Positions 1 to 10,960 of a stretch of DNA of 64,000 nucleotides are shown in pieces (within the stretch, counting starts at the first letter, position 1; the number at the start of each line of letters is the position of its first letter). This stretch comes from Epiperipatus broadwayi (Eukaryota > Onychophora > Udeonychophora > Euonychophora > Peripatidae): NCBI GenBank assembly GCA_028023455.1, contig JAQFVV010000013.1, positions 3,224,001 through 3,288,000 on the forward strand. Reading direction: 5' to 3'. The translations under genes and the position numbers were made by a program. Below the pieces are notes generated by a model that saw nothing but the letters and a program-made list of their open reading frames with translations, made no database searches and had not been told where the DNA came from.

Positions 1-482
1 GATTGGCTTTTTACCTCCGAGTTTAAGATCAAGACACACCATGGTCTTTCTTCTCATTGCCTGATAAGGCAGAATGAATGTATATGTAAATGATAACTTT
101 TTCCAATAGATATATACAATCATGATAGACAAAAATAAATAATGGCCATTATTCCCAGGAGGTTGTAAAGTCATCAATCAAGGCAGCGGTTGGTCGTTGA
201 AGGTGGAGGGTGCTAAGAATCCCCTTATTGTGTACCCAGGCTGCCATTTGATGATGACTTTTTATTTAGGTAAACTGCAGATTACTTTGAAGTGAAGGAA
301 GGATGCAAGAATTAGAAAAAAAACAGTCATATTAAATGGGAAATTATTAGACTTTGTAAAATGAAAAAAAGAGGTGAAAAGACAATTGATTTAAAAAGTG
401 GACATGTACTCTACTATAAAAGCACAAATATTGGAAATACAAGTGGAGTAGGATTCATTATAAATAAAAAGTAAAAGAACAA

Positions 483-1460
483 CATTGTGGAGATTGATGG
501 TGTATCGGATAGAGTTGCAAGATTATACAACTTAATGGCAAATACCAAATGCAGATAATTCAGGTTTATGACCCAACAAGTTCTCATAGTGATGAGATAG
601 AAGATTTTTATATGTCTGTACAAAAGGCTTTTGATCAGAGTAAACAACATTTTAAAATTGTTATGGGAGACTTTAATGATAGAATTGGTAAACAAATGAA
701 AGATGAAAGTGCTGTAGGTAATTTTGGTTATGGTAATAGAAATGAGAGAGACCATAGATTTATGGAATTTGCAGAGAAAAAAAAACTTTACATTATGAAT
801 TCTTTTTTTTTTTTTAGAAAAATGTTAAAAGGAAACAGACATGGAAGCATCCAAATCAAGGTACAGCAGAAATGGATTATATTTTGACTAACAGAAAATA
901 CATAGTTCAAGATTGTAATGTTCTTAATAAATTTAACACAGGAAGTGATCATCAATTAGTAAGATGTAAAATACATGTTAATGCAAAACTAGAAACAAAA
1001 ATTATTAAGAAAAACAATATTTACAGTTGATATTCCTAATCTTCAGAAACATTCTAATGAATTTAAATTAGAACTTACAAATCAGTTTCAAGTATTAGTA
1101 GATTTTGAACATGATTCAGATTTGAATGAAATTAATATGAAAATAACTGATACACTTTTAAAAACTGCAACGAAGATAGCTGGTAAAAAAAAGCAGCAAT
1201 TGACCAATAAAATTTCTACTGAGACTAAAAAATTTATTAAGAAAAAAAGGAATATGAAGATATACAAAAATGATGCATTAAAAAGGATTGAATATCTCGA
1301 ATTTTGTAAAATGGTGCAGAAAAGAATTGAAAATAATATAAGAAAGTATAACTGTGAACCAGGAAGGAAAGCTGTAGAAGAGAATAGAAGTCTTAAGAGT
1401 GTAAAACAACATTTTGGTATTGGTATGAAATTTATATCTGCAATAAGAAAAAGATGAATT
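483..1460 (+). pseudogene. LINE copy A endonuclease domain plus linker (frameshifted)
   Basis: The frame at 549-887 encodes an APE-like endonuclease fragment with QIIQVYDPTSSHSDE, then KIVMGDFNDRIG, the Asp/Asn motif of exonuclease-endonuclease-phosphatase folds that nick target DNA for target-primed reverse transcription. A 13-T run near 805-817 breaks the frame. The next segment, at about 860-975, contains the sense codons for TGSDHQLVR, the family's SDH catalytic motif. A lysine-rich linker follows at 1122-1457. Copy E keeps the same segment order at 49213-50161 on the other strand. Several frame changes make this a pseudogene. Antisense open frames over the same DNA (414-755, 1088-1486) are shadows of it. 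Confidence 0.82.
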
Positions 1461-1499
1461 ATTACTAAAAAGAGAGATGACATCATAAAATGGGTAGAA

Positions 1500-2990
1500 G
1501 ATTTCTATCAAGAATTATATAATAATAAAGAACAAGTACCTCCTATATCTATTATATCTTCCAAATTGCCCAGAATTTTAAATGAAGAAGTAAGACATGC
1601 AATTAAATTTGTGAAGAAAGGAAAGGCTCCAGGTAATGATGAAATTATAATTGATATATTAAAAGAAGCAGGTGAAGAAATAGAATTTTTTTTTTTAGCA
1701 AAGTTACATAACAATTGTCTTAATGATAAAGATGTACCAGATGATTGGAAGAATGTAGTATTAATATTTAAAAAAGGTGATAAAAAAGATATTAGAAATT
1801 ACAGACCTATCAGCCTTTCATCAGTTTTATACAAAATTTTACCAAGATAATTACAACTCATCTACAGAGAACATTGGATTTCCACCAACCAAGAGAATAA
1901 GCTGGTAATGAGAAAAGTTATAGAAAGGACAAATGAATATGAGTTGCCATTATGCTTTGGATTTGTAAATTATGAAAATGGCATTTGATTCTATAAACAT
2001 TTCTTCAATGATTAAAGCATTGGATCATCAAGGTATAGATCCAGGATATTGTCATATTTTAAAGAATATTTATAAAAGTGCAACAGCAACAATTAAATTA
2101 TATAATGATACTAGGAAAGTCAACATTAAGATGGGTGCAAGACAGGGTGACTCCATATATCTCCACGACTTTTTACAGCAGTGCTTCAAGAAGTATTTTG
2201 TCGATTAAAATGGGAAGCTAAAGGGGTGAAAGTAAATGGAGATTATTTAAGTCATTTAGATTTACAGATGATGTAGTTATTTTTGCAAATAATGCTTTAA
2301 AGCTTCAGGCAATATTGCAGGAATTATCAGATGAAAGTAAGAAAGTAGAACTAAAGATAAATGTTAAAAAGACTAAAGTAAGGTTTAATGGATTTTCTCA
2401 AAATATGAAAATAAAGATTGATTATGATGAGTTAGATGAAGTTAACAGCTACAAATACTTTGGTCAGATTATTAATACAGATGAAAGCATAATGGATGAA
2501 GTTAATCATAAAATTAAACTTGGTTGGGGTGCTTTTGGTAGAAATAATACTAAAAGGAAATATGCCTATGTGTTTTACCAGTTCTTACTTATGGATCTGA
2601 GACTTGGACGCTTAATAGAAGAGCAATACAGAGACTTAAGACCATTCAAAGAAGTATAAAGAGATGTATGTTGGGAGTAATAAGAAGAGATCAAAAATGC
2701 AATATATAGGTAAGAGAACAAACAGGTGTTACTTATCTCACTGAAAAAATTAAAAGACTGAAGTGGAGGTGGGTTTGACATATTCCTAGAAGAGTTGATA
2801 ATAGATGGACAATTGAAATCTTAAACTGGATTCCAAGAGATTGTAAAAGACCCAGAGATGGATAGATGAAATAAGAAAGTATGCAGGGATGATTGTGGAG
2901 AAGAGAAGCTAATGACCGGAGAAGATGGATTGAACTTGGAGAGATTTTCATCATGTAGTGGATTGATAATAGTTGTTGTTGATGATGAAG
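1500..2990 (+). pseudogene. LINE copy A reverse transcriptase domain (fragmented)
   Basis: Three open pieces together cover an RT. 1566-1850 has KKGKAPGNDEIIIDILKEAG and NYRPISLSSVLYKI (fingers and early palm). 1972-2208 has MAFDSINISSMIKALDHQG and GARQGDS. 2315-2659 has INVKKTKVRFNG and NSYKYFGQIIN, with a C-terminal tail to about 2990. The FADD-type active site around 2260-2285 is frameshifted: the DNA reads as an LDL-TDDV-like stretch missing one codon compared with copies D and E. An internal deletion at about 1850-1890 removes part of the RT between NYRPIS and the EQAGF motif. The protein would copy LINE RNA at the nick; this copy cannot. Confidence 0.82.
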
Positions 2991-3097
2991 CCTAAAATCG
3001 TGGATTGTCCATGTAAACGCAGCAATCCAAGCTAAGTAAAGCACTTGTAACTTTCTAAGATAAATAAAGCTAATCATTGAACAAGAACAACAGCAAT

Positions 3098-3122
3098 AAT
3101 AATAATAATTATTATTATTATT
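3098..3122. repeat. AAT/ATT microsatellite
   Basis: A short run of AAT units turns directly into ATT units, making a small self-complementary microsatellite just downstream of LINE copy A. It may derive from the LINE tail, but that is inference. Confidence 0.7.
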
Positions 3123-4340
3123 CATTTTTTTACTTAGTTTACATATATATAAATCCTCAGCAGTAAGCCAATTTATAGATTGCACAATGAGTTATTTCAA
3201 TGAGTTATCTCAAAGCTTTGACACATAAAAAAAAAAGTATAGATTAGCCTAAAAAAAATAATAGAGAAAAGTAGAAATCATAATAATAATAATAAACCAT
3301 TTAAACTTTTAAAATACACAGAAAAGTGAGTGTTGTATCTATTTTATGAAAAACTCTAAAATTATAATATTTTTGTCTCAGGGTCTTTTTTGATTAAATC
3401 TTGTAAGATTATTGTAAATTAATGGCTAGAAAATGTTAATTCAATGTTACTAGGTAATTTTTTTCTTATATATATATTCCTTTCCCTCTTAAACATGTAA
3501 ATATCCTACAATGAAGTTTTATCCTAAGAAGAAAAAATCTTGTTATAAAATTTCAGGCATCAGATAATAAAAAATTATTTATTTATTTTTATCATAGACA
3601 TGCAGTATTTTATTTTTATAACAAAATAGATACAAGACGTACGTGCACATATATATAGAAAAAATGCAGATTTTGTCATAAGAGAAATTGTTAAATAAAT
3701 AGACTGGTGGATAACTCAACAATTAAACATTTAGAATTCAGTAAAAATATACATATAAAAAATAATTACTCATATATAGAAAGTGATTTTAAATGTCTAA
3801 CAGATAAAATACAAAAACATTAAATTTGTGAAGTTTTAACTAATTTAATATTTAAAGCTGAAATTGGAATCAGTTCTATAAAATAAAGATGTTGAGAAAA
3901 AAAATGTAAGTGGACTAAAAAAAATCCCATCAAGCTTTGTAGACGTTTATTTGCAATCAATCAATTACATTAAAAAGAAGGGGGAAAAAAATGAAATCAA
4001 TAAAAGAAATGATCAAACTAATAGACTTGAAAATAAAACAGCATTACAACTTAAAGAGTGTTTAGATATAATAAAAAAAAAAGATCTGAATTAAATATTT
4101 TATAATCATAAATTATTAACAGAGCTCAATAATAGAAACAACTTATATTACATTAAGAAAATAAATACTTTTAAATATTCAGCAAGATTCTACAAAAAAA
4201 CATTAAGTGTGTGTCTAAATTAATAAAGAAATGTGGAAAATGTTTTAACACACTACTGTTTCAACTCACTTAGTTTTCAGTCCCCATTAGGCCATAAAAA
4301 AATATTATACAAAAAAAAAATCTATTACAATTTTAACTCG
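3123..4340. other. AT-rich noncoding stretch
   Basis: I see only AT-rich sequence with homopolymer runs and short TATA microsatellites. No repeat family, RNA gene or coding frame could be supported. Confidence 0.5.
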
Positions 4341-5270
4341 TCCTACATAAATTGAAGATCGGGAAGAAAAACTGGTACATTGTTGGACTTGGTGAAGTTA
4401 GAAGAAAAGATGAAGATACAATTTTTAAAAAATCCGACATGTACTATACTACAAAGAAGTGGAAGAACAACGTTGTGGAGATTTATGGGACTAGTACAGA
4501 CTGGCAAGATTAGTTATTCAATTTATTGGAAGATACCAAATGCTGATTATTCTGGTTTATGCCTCAATAAATTTTCATTGTGATAAAAAAGAAGAGGATT
4601 TTTATATGGATGTAAAAAAAGTTTTTGATCAGACCAAATAACCATTTTTAAATTGTCATGGGAGTTTTTAGTGCTAGAAGTACTAAATAATTGAAAGATG
4701 AAAGTACTTATGTATTATATCTGCTGCCTGTGTTTGTGACAACAGAATGCTGTATTAAAAAGTCACAATTACCTGTTTTAATTTATTATCATAATGTGTA
4801 TACTATTTTTATGCACAAATTTATACTTTTTGTATTGTTAAAATTTTGACTTTTTAATATGCCATAACATCCCCCCCCCCTTCACACTGGAGAAAGGTAT
4901 AGCATTCTGTCATTGCAAATACTGGCAGCAGGTCTAATATGTAAGTACCAAATTTAGTTATGATAAAAAAGAATAAATACTTATGGATCTCATAGACAAA
5001 CAAGACTTCACATTATGAATTCTTTGTTTGAGAAATATGCTAAATGAAAAAGAACATGAAAACATTCAAATGAAAGTACAGCATTGATTATATTCTGACT
5101 AACAAAAAATATGTATTTCAAGATTGTTATGTTAATAATAAATTCAATAAAGGAAAGTAAACATTGATTAGTGAGATGTAAGATATGTTTAATGCAAAAC
5201 TAGAAAGATTAAAATCATTACAAAAAACAATATTGAAATGGAATATTTCGTGGTACTTGTTTTAATGAAT
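4340..5270 (+). mobile_element. RTE-like LINE fragment, copy B, split by a MITE
   Basis: Sequence colinear with the 5' part of copies A and C can be followed. It shows the TGGTGAAGTTAGAAGAAAAG-like stretch (4390), GAAGAACAACGTTGTGGAG (4460), the GATTATTCTGGTTTATGCC stretch (4544) and the endonuclease portion at about 4600-4703. After the MITE at 4708-4944 the LINE resumes (about 4949-5240), with bases matching the ILTNRKYIFQD segment. RT is absent. Stops are frequent, so this is one of the older copies. The short frame at 4380-4583 lies in this relic and is not a gene. Confidence 0.72.
4708..4944. mobile_element. 237-bp MITE, GTAC-flanked, member 1
   Basis: The left end (TTATGTATTATATCTGCTGC) and the reverse complement of the right end (TTACATATTAGACCTGCTGC) are inverted repeats. 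Similarity continues inward for about 40 bp (CAGAATGC on both sides). Both ends are flanked by GTAC (4704-4707, 4945-4948), so GTAC is either a 4-bp target duplication or the outermost part of the terminal repeat. It interrupts LINE copy B, which gives an empty-site comparison. It has no coding capacity. A second member is at 6948-7144. The superfamily is not assigned. Confidence 0.75.
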
Positions 5271-5279
5271 AACGAGAGA

Positions 5280-6940
5280 AAAAGATAGAAAATTTGAGAG
5301 ATAGTTTGTAAGGCTAGGATAGCAATTGGGGCAAATGATAAAGCTTATGAGAATGTTAAATTGTTTGTAAAAATTAGAGTTGAAGTGATGTTAGAAAAAC
5401 AGAATAAATGAACAACCATTATTAACCGTTCCAAACTGCATCACACCTCTTACATTTCAGCATTTCTGATGTTTTTCTTTGTCTCACATGTCAACATAAA
5501 ATATATGATAAAATGTTTATTACTTATCAGAAAATAACAAATTTAACTTTATTTGATAGATATTTTTGTTTACTACTGAAATAAATTTTAACTGTTCACA
5601 TTTTGTTTCTGTAAATATTAAAAAAATGAGACCATAATCAGAACAAAGATGTTATACATCATATTTCTAGAAAGATTATTTTCAGTTTATAAAATCAACA
5701 AAATATTTCTAAATTTTTATTATTTTTAAACATTTGAAATGTATAATTATTTATTTCTCTTATATCTAATGAATTATGCTTTAAATGTTTATTTTTTTTT
5801 TTTGAATATTTATTGCAAAATTATGATATTTTCTTTACTTGTAAATAAAGTAGTTTGTTTACATCATAGTTTGTCTTTTAATTTGCTTCAGGCCATATTT
5901 ACATTAGCTGCTAATATAACATTATATTTTTGAAAATAAAGTATTTCAAATCCAAATAAGTTATTAAATAATTTATATTTCTTGATATCTAATAAATATA
6001 GTGTAAATTATTTTTAAAAAATATCTAAAACCGTAATAAATTTGCAAATAAACACATTTTTGCATCATTGGAAACTGCAATGTTGTAAAATGCCGAGTGT
6101 TTTACAGCATGTCAGAGCGGGGCTTATATTTAGTGTAAGAGTGAGAATTTTTAATTTCCTGTCTTTTAACGCACTGTTTTCGGGAAAAAAATTATTATAG
6201 TAAAATATACCATTTTAAATGCATTTTAATGTCTAATACTTATGAAAAAATTCACAAGGGGGTGAATTGGCCAAAAGACAAAATAATTCAGGTTTACTCC
6301 TCGAAAAGTTGAAGGGAAATAAGTGAAATTATTTAAGAATATTTGCGTCTATGTGTATACAAATTCCCTATTAAACACATTAACTCAATATAAATATTGC
6401 TTTTAAAAACGGGAATAATATATTTAATAATACATTAAATAAATATTATGTTTAACAACAAATCATAAAATATTTTGAGCTAAAGTCTTTAATTTGATAT
6501 GGATTTAAATTTTATTTTCTATGTGCTATAATTAAACAAGAATGCTTTTATTTTAATTAAAAATGGAAAGCAATTGTATAAATAACAATGGAATTTTCAG
6601 ATTTAAAATTTTTTTTTGGTATGTACTGTAATTAAGATAAAATCTAGTAACTGAATTTGATTGCTCAGATTTCTAAAGAACCAAGAAATAAAATCTGTTT
6701 CTTTCTGTGCTAGCTGATCAAAAATCCAATGGGAAATAAAAAAGTTTCTGACATAGTGATCATTTTTGGAACTGGAAAACTCGAATGATTTTTTTACTCC
6801 CCTTATGAAGATTACTCAATTTAAGAATGTATAATACGTGAAGAAATAAATATTGCACTCTATCTGTTTCCATGGATTTCTAAAAAATATTCCTATAAAA
6901 TGTGCCATTTCACATCAATGGTTTAAAAGGAAAAAAAATC
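5280..6940. other. AT-rich noncoding stretch
   Basis: No coding or repeat call is supported. A small slightly GC-richer patch near 6070-6130 contains an imperfect hairpin around TGTAAAA/TTTTACA. The short frame 5739-5933 is low-complexity hydrophobic sequence and is not convincing as a gene. Confidence 0.5.
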
Positions 6941-6947
6941 ATGGTAC

Positions 6948-7144
6948 TTATATATTAGAGCTGCTGTGATGGCAAAAATGTCATACCTTTCTCCAGTGAA
7001 GGGATGCTCATGATGGCAAAAAGCTATAGCTGTGACTTCTTAATAGGTCATTCTGCCCTTGCAAACCTCTTCCCCCCCCCACACACACACTGGAGAGACA
7101 TAGCCATTTGCCATCGCAACACAGGCAGCAGGTCTAATATATAA
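6948..7144. mobile_element. 197-bp MITE, GTAC-flanked, member 2
   Basis: It has the same termini as the element at 4708-4944: left TTATATATTAGAGCTGCTG, right end reverse complement TTATATATTAGACCTGCTGC, again with GTAC on both sides (6944-6947, 7145-7148). The interior also holds the inverted pair around ACCTTTCTCCAGTG and CACTGGAGAGA and a run of nine C followed by CA repeats. It is shorter than member 1 and noncoding. Confidence 0.75.
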
Positions 7145-7149
7145 GTACT

Positions 7150-8740
7150 GACATCATAGATCTTAATTTAGGACAGAAACCAGTTAATCTACGATTGCTG
7201 ACTTGCAAAAATTAAAACTCAAATATTGGTTATAACTTGCTTTATTTTCCAGAAAGGAAAAGAAAAATGAAACTAAAGTAGTAATGAACTGTATATATGG
7301 AGTTCTTTCATTTTCCAACAAAAGTTTCAATTAATTTACTCAATTGTAAGCATATAATATTTTTTATATATTTTTGGAACTTACAAAAAAAGGAGAAAAA
7401 AAACCTTTTTTCATAAGATATTAATATTGCTCATGTATATATATCAAATGTAAATAGTTATATTAATATGATTTCGGATTTGCAAGTTTTTGACTGTTAA
7501 AATATTATATGTTAATTTTTAGATTTTAAGCTTGATTTCAGCTTCCATTCATTCTTTATAGTCAGAAATTTATAAGTAATATTAATTTATTTATTATATA
7601 AATTGTGCTAAAATGCAGAAGTTAAAATGATTATTCTAAAGGAATGGGTTATTAGAATTATAATCTGATATCACCCAATCGTGTACTTTCAAATAATATA
7701 TATATATTGTAACTTTCACATTGGATTTAGGGCTTTATTTTACACACTATAAAGTGCAAGTTAATGAAACTATAAAAAAAAAATAGTTACATTTGTTGAT
7801 TAACTGATCTAATATTTTTATTATGATTTTCATTGGCAGTGGTATTAATTTTATATTTATTTATTTAAAAGGGCACCAGAATTTTAAACCCACTGATATC
7901 TGTCACACTGCATCATGTATCTTTGCAGTAAATAACTAAATGTAATTTTTATATGATTTCACTTTCTTGTCAACCGAACATTTTGGCATAGAATTATAAA
8001 TTTCTTAAAATAATCATTTGTAATAGTAAAACTTAATAAACTAAAAATAATAACATACAATGAAAAGTTGATATTAAAGATAAATATTTTATTATAATGA
8101 ATTAAAATATTTAAATGCTAAATTATTAATAAAACTGGAAAGAAACATACTCTTACTCATCCAGATAATATTAAATAATTAAACAGTTAATATTTCACTT
8201 CTTTTAAGTTACTTCTAGAAGGCCATAAATGAAAGTTCCTTGAATAATAAATCAATAAATGTCTCTATTGGTATTTGAAGTTCATAGGTAACATTTATAG
8301 TTAAATTTAGTTGGCAAACATTTAATGTGACATAATATAGTTGTAAGGGTAGCTTACAATCATATCAAAAACAGCCTTTATTTATCTGTATCACCAAATC
8401 AAACCAATTCAAAACATAAGCTTAATTATTAGGCAGTTGAATATGCACTATCCCTTTTTTTAACCATATATATATATACAAGACAAATGTTTGCTTTGTT
8501 AAATGCTAAATTAAACAAATGTCACAATGAACTAATTTCTTTTATTTAATGAAAAATAAAAGCCCAATTATAGAAATCCTTCAAATATATATATACTAAC
8601 AATAAATTAATTATCAATGTGTTGTATGTCACAAATTAAGACATAGACTTAGTAAACACAGTGATGACCTAATGTCAAGCTAACCACTAGGTAATAAACA
8701 TCACATGATCACTATTTCTTATACTTTCTTATAACTGTTA
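7150..8740. other. AT-rich noncoding stretch
   Basis: AT-rich DNA with TA microsatellites. No supported gene, RNA or repeat family. Confidence 0.5.
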
Positions 8741-8743
8741 TTA

Positions 8744-8809
8744 AAACAGCCAAAACTCACTATATAACTTGCTGGGTGTGCCAATACGTATAGTGAGTTT
8801 TGCCTGTTT
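8744..8809. repeat. 66-nt hairpin with 21-bp near-perfect stem
   Basis: The 8744-8764 arm (AAACAGCCAAAACTCACTATA) pairs with 8789-8809 at 20 of 21 positions across a 24-nt loop. The size resembles a pre-miRNA, but a MITE remnant is equally possible. A direct repeat of CACTAGGTAA flanks it (near 8686 and 8813). Confidence 0.7.
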
Positions 8810-8829
8810 CAATCACTAGGTAACCAAGT

Positions 8830-9480
8830 GTGGAAAATCCGTCCCTCATAACTGTTTCACCTATTTTTCCCACAGCCACATCTATGTGAGGTTTAAACCC
8901 TCTCTAGTACATGTGTATATGCATCAACACAGTTATATAAGTATCAACACAGTAATATAGGTTTTATCGCACATATATTGCAGCATTTATATTTCTTTTC
9001 TAAATAATATTTGTTATAAAATTGGTTTTATTTAAAAAGAATGTACATTTTAAATATTCACTAAATAATAATTCGGTTTTATTTAAAAGGAATTTACATT
9101 TTGGAGAACATGTAGTATTTTTCAGATAACTATCCTACAGATGGTCATTCTGTCATTAAAAACTAGAGCAATTCTCAATTTTGATCAAATAAATCAGAAA
9201 CAAAACCTTCACTTGATAAGATTATCTAAATGGTGTCTAAATCAATATCATTTTTCCAAACTCATTACAAATGTAATGAATCACTTTTTCATTAAAAGTT
9301 TAAGCAATTAAAAAAGATCAAAATTGAAAAAACAAGCTCTAGTAAAAATTGACAGGAAAATTAAACATATAAGCTATAAAATTTCGAAGCACGGGAGGAA
9401 TTCTAAGTTAAACATATGGCTAACTGGTCATAATCTGAAAAATGTATAAATAAGGCAGATTTCTTACAAGGCTTTTTTTA
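8830..9480. other. AT-rich noncoding stretch
   Basis: No feature supported beyond a locally repeated pair: TTTTATTTAAAAAGAATGTACATTTT-like sequence at about 9025 recurs at about 9078. Confidence 0.45.
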
Positions 9481-9489
9481 CTGTAGATT

Positions 9490-9730
9490 TTTGTAAAGTC
9501 AAGATCCAAACCAGCTTGGACTTTGACATGCCTGGCTAGGCAAAAGATTTGCTCTCTCCACTACCCTGAGATGACAATTTCCATTCCTCCCTGCATGCCT
9601 ATGTGCCTGATCATTATTGCAGGGAGAGGAAACCTTTCAGCAGCCTGTCACAAGAGGAAGAGATAAAGAGATCATAAAACTGTCCTGAGTAGAATGCCAC
9701 TATGCCACTGTTTGATGTACCTGCATTACA
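9490..9730. other. GC-richer island with 55-nt hairpin
   Basis: About 240 bp here is clearly less AT-rich than its surroundings. Inside it, TTTCCATTCCTCCCTGCA (9578-9595) faces TGCAGGGAGAGGAAA (9618-9632), giving a 14-15-bp bulged stem with a 22-nt loop. There is no long reading frame. It could be a short ncRNA hairpin, a conserved regulatory element or an old repeat; I cannot choose between these. Confidence 0.4.
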
Positions 9731-10620
9731 AGCGACTACTAAAAAGACTGGTAATGTTCTTTTAAAGACTGCAGAGCTCTATAAAATAATCTATAAACCT
9801 ATAATCTAAGCTAGCTTATTTACTATAAAGAAGATTCTATATAATTTCTCAAAATTCTTTAATTAAATCATTTGTAAAAGAAACTGTGTTAAACTTGCCT
9901 AAATTTGTCTATATATTGTAAAATCATTTATTGCCAATCTACTTTCTTAAAATCTGTAAATTATTTTTAAAGTAACTATAAAATCATTTATAGTTTAACC
10001 CTGTAAATTTGCCTGAATTCTTTTATAAATTAAAAGACTTTACTTTTTGTAATCTGTAAATATCTGCAATCAGTTATCTTAAATTTCTAAAAGCTGCAGT
10101 CATGCCTAGATTTATTGTTTTAAGTATTTGCTTACATTTATTCTGTTTAAATTTAATATATATGTTATAATATGCCTATCTTTCAAAACAGTCAATAACT
10201 ATTAACTAACTTACAATGGAGATAATAAAAATCTCCACTTTAAACATTTTAAGAACGTTGCTTGGCATATTAAATCACTGTTTCAAAATAATATTATTAG
10301 ATAATAAATGATCCCTATGAGCTCATTATTGTCGATATTATATATATTATAAATTGCATTATATTTTACAAGGTTTGCTTAGTCAGTTTTTTTTATATAT
10401 TATGACTTTTGATATCTATTAGTCAGAAGGGATATGCGGGCTAGAGATGATATTAAAGTATATTTGCTTATCAATTCCCATCAAATATACATTCCCTCCT
10501 TAATTGCAATTATATATATACATGCAGATTGAGGATTTTAACTAGATTATAATTTAATTTAAGTCCTTTTTATTTGCATAATTATAATGCTAGTCTAAGA
10601 ACTGGGTTTGTGTTAGTTTG
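9731..10620. other. AT-rich noncoding stretch
   Basis: No supported feature. Sequence is AT-rich with many TAAATT and TGTAAA runs. Confidence 0.45.
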
Positions 10621-10669
10621 ACAGATAGAAGCTATGTTTTAGGGATGGTTAATTAATTAATGCATACGT

Positions 10670-10960
10670 ATTGGTCTTTTGTGCATGCATTGCAAGTGTG
10701 TTTTTATACAGTACACTTATGTGGGTTTATGTTTTGCTACACCTTTTAAATGGGTTTACGGTGACAGGCCACCCAATTCTTTAGTTCAGGTATGGCTATC
10801 TTTCTTAGAATTGGAACATGAGGGTCCAGACCATTTTTGTAAAGCCTATCCAAGTTCCTGAACTTATCTGTTCTTATATAAATGGCAGCAAACCATCCAG
10901 TGTCGAGGCAACCAAGCATTTGATGCTGAAGCTCCTGAAAAAATACTCACTCGCACTGCA
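10670..10960 (+). other. Unclassified higher-complexity block with a 60-codon frame
   Basis: This block is more complex than the surrounding AT-rich DNA and contains an open frame at 10679-10861. The predicted peptide (PPNSLVQVWLSFLELEHEGP in its second half) matches no family I recognise, and the frame is short enough to occur by chance. It could be an exon fragment, an old repeat or a conserved noncoding element. I do not call it a gene. Confidence 0.25.

Larger units (their letters stand above)
1..3060 (+). mobile_element. RTE-like non-LTR retrotransposon, copy A (degraded, 5' end off window)
   Basis: This plus-strand LINE enters the window inside its 5' untranslated region: the first bases match the 5' region of copy D (minus strand, about 29750) and copy F (about 50620). 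Next come apurinic-type endonuclease remnants (549-1000), a lysine-rich linker (1120-1460) and reverse transcriptase remnants (1566-2700). The 3' end is GAT-rich (about 2970-2990), a hallmark of RTE-class LINEs. The order endonuclease-linker-RT in one reading direction, and similarity to five other tracts in this window, support the call. Frameshifts and stops show it is dead. Exact 3' end and target duplication were not resolved. Clade assignment to RTE is inference from the motifs and tail. Confidence 0.88.

Noticed and set aside
414-1486. Minus-strand open frames at 414-755 and 1088-1486
   Set aside because: They are antisense to the LINE copy A endonuclease and linker and encode low-complexity Phe/Ile/Leu/Ser-rich peptides.
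2733-3185. 150-codon minus-strand frame
   Set aside because: It runs antisense to the LINE copy A tail and across the AAT/ATT microsatellite, giving Asn, Tyr and Cys runs; no family resemblance.
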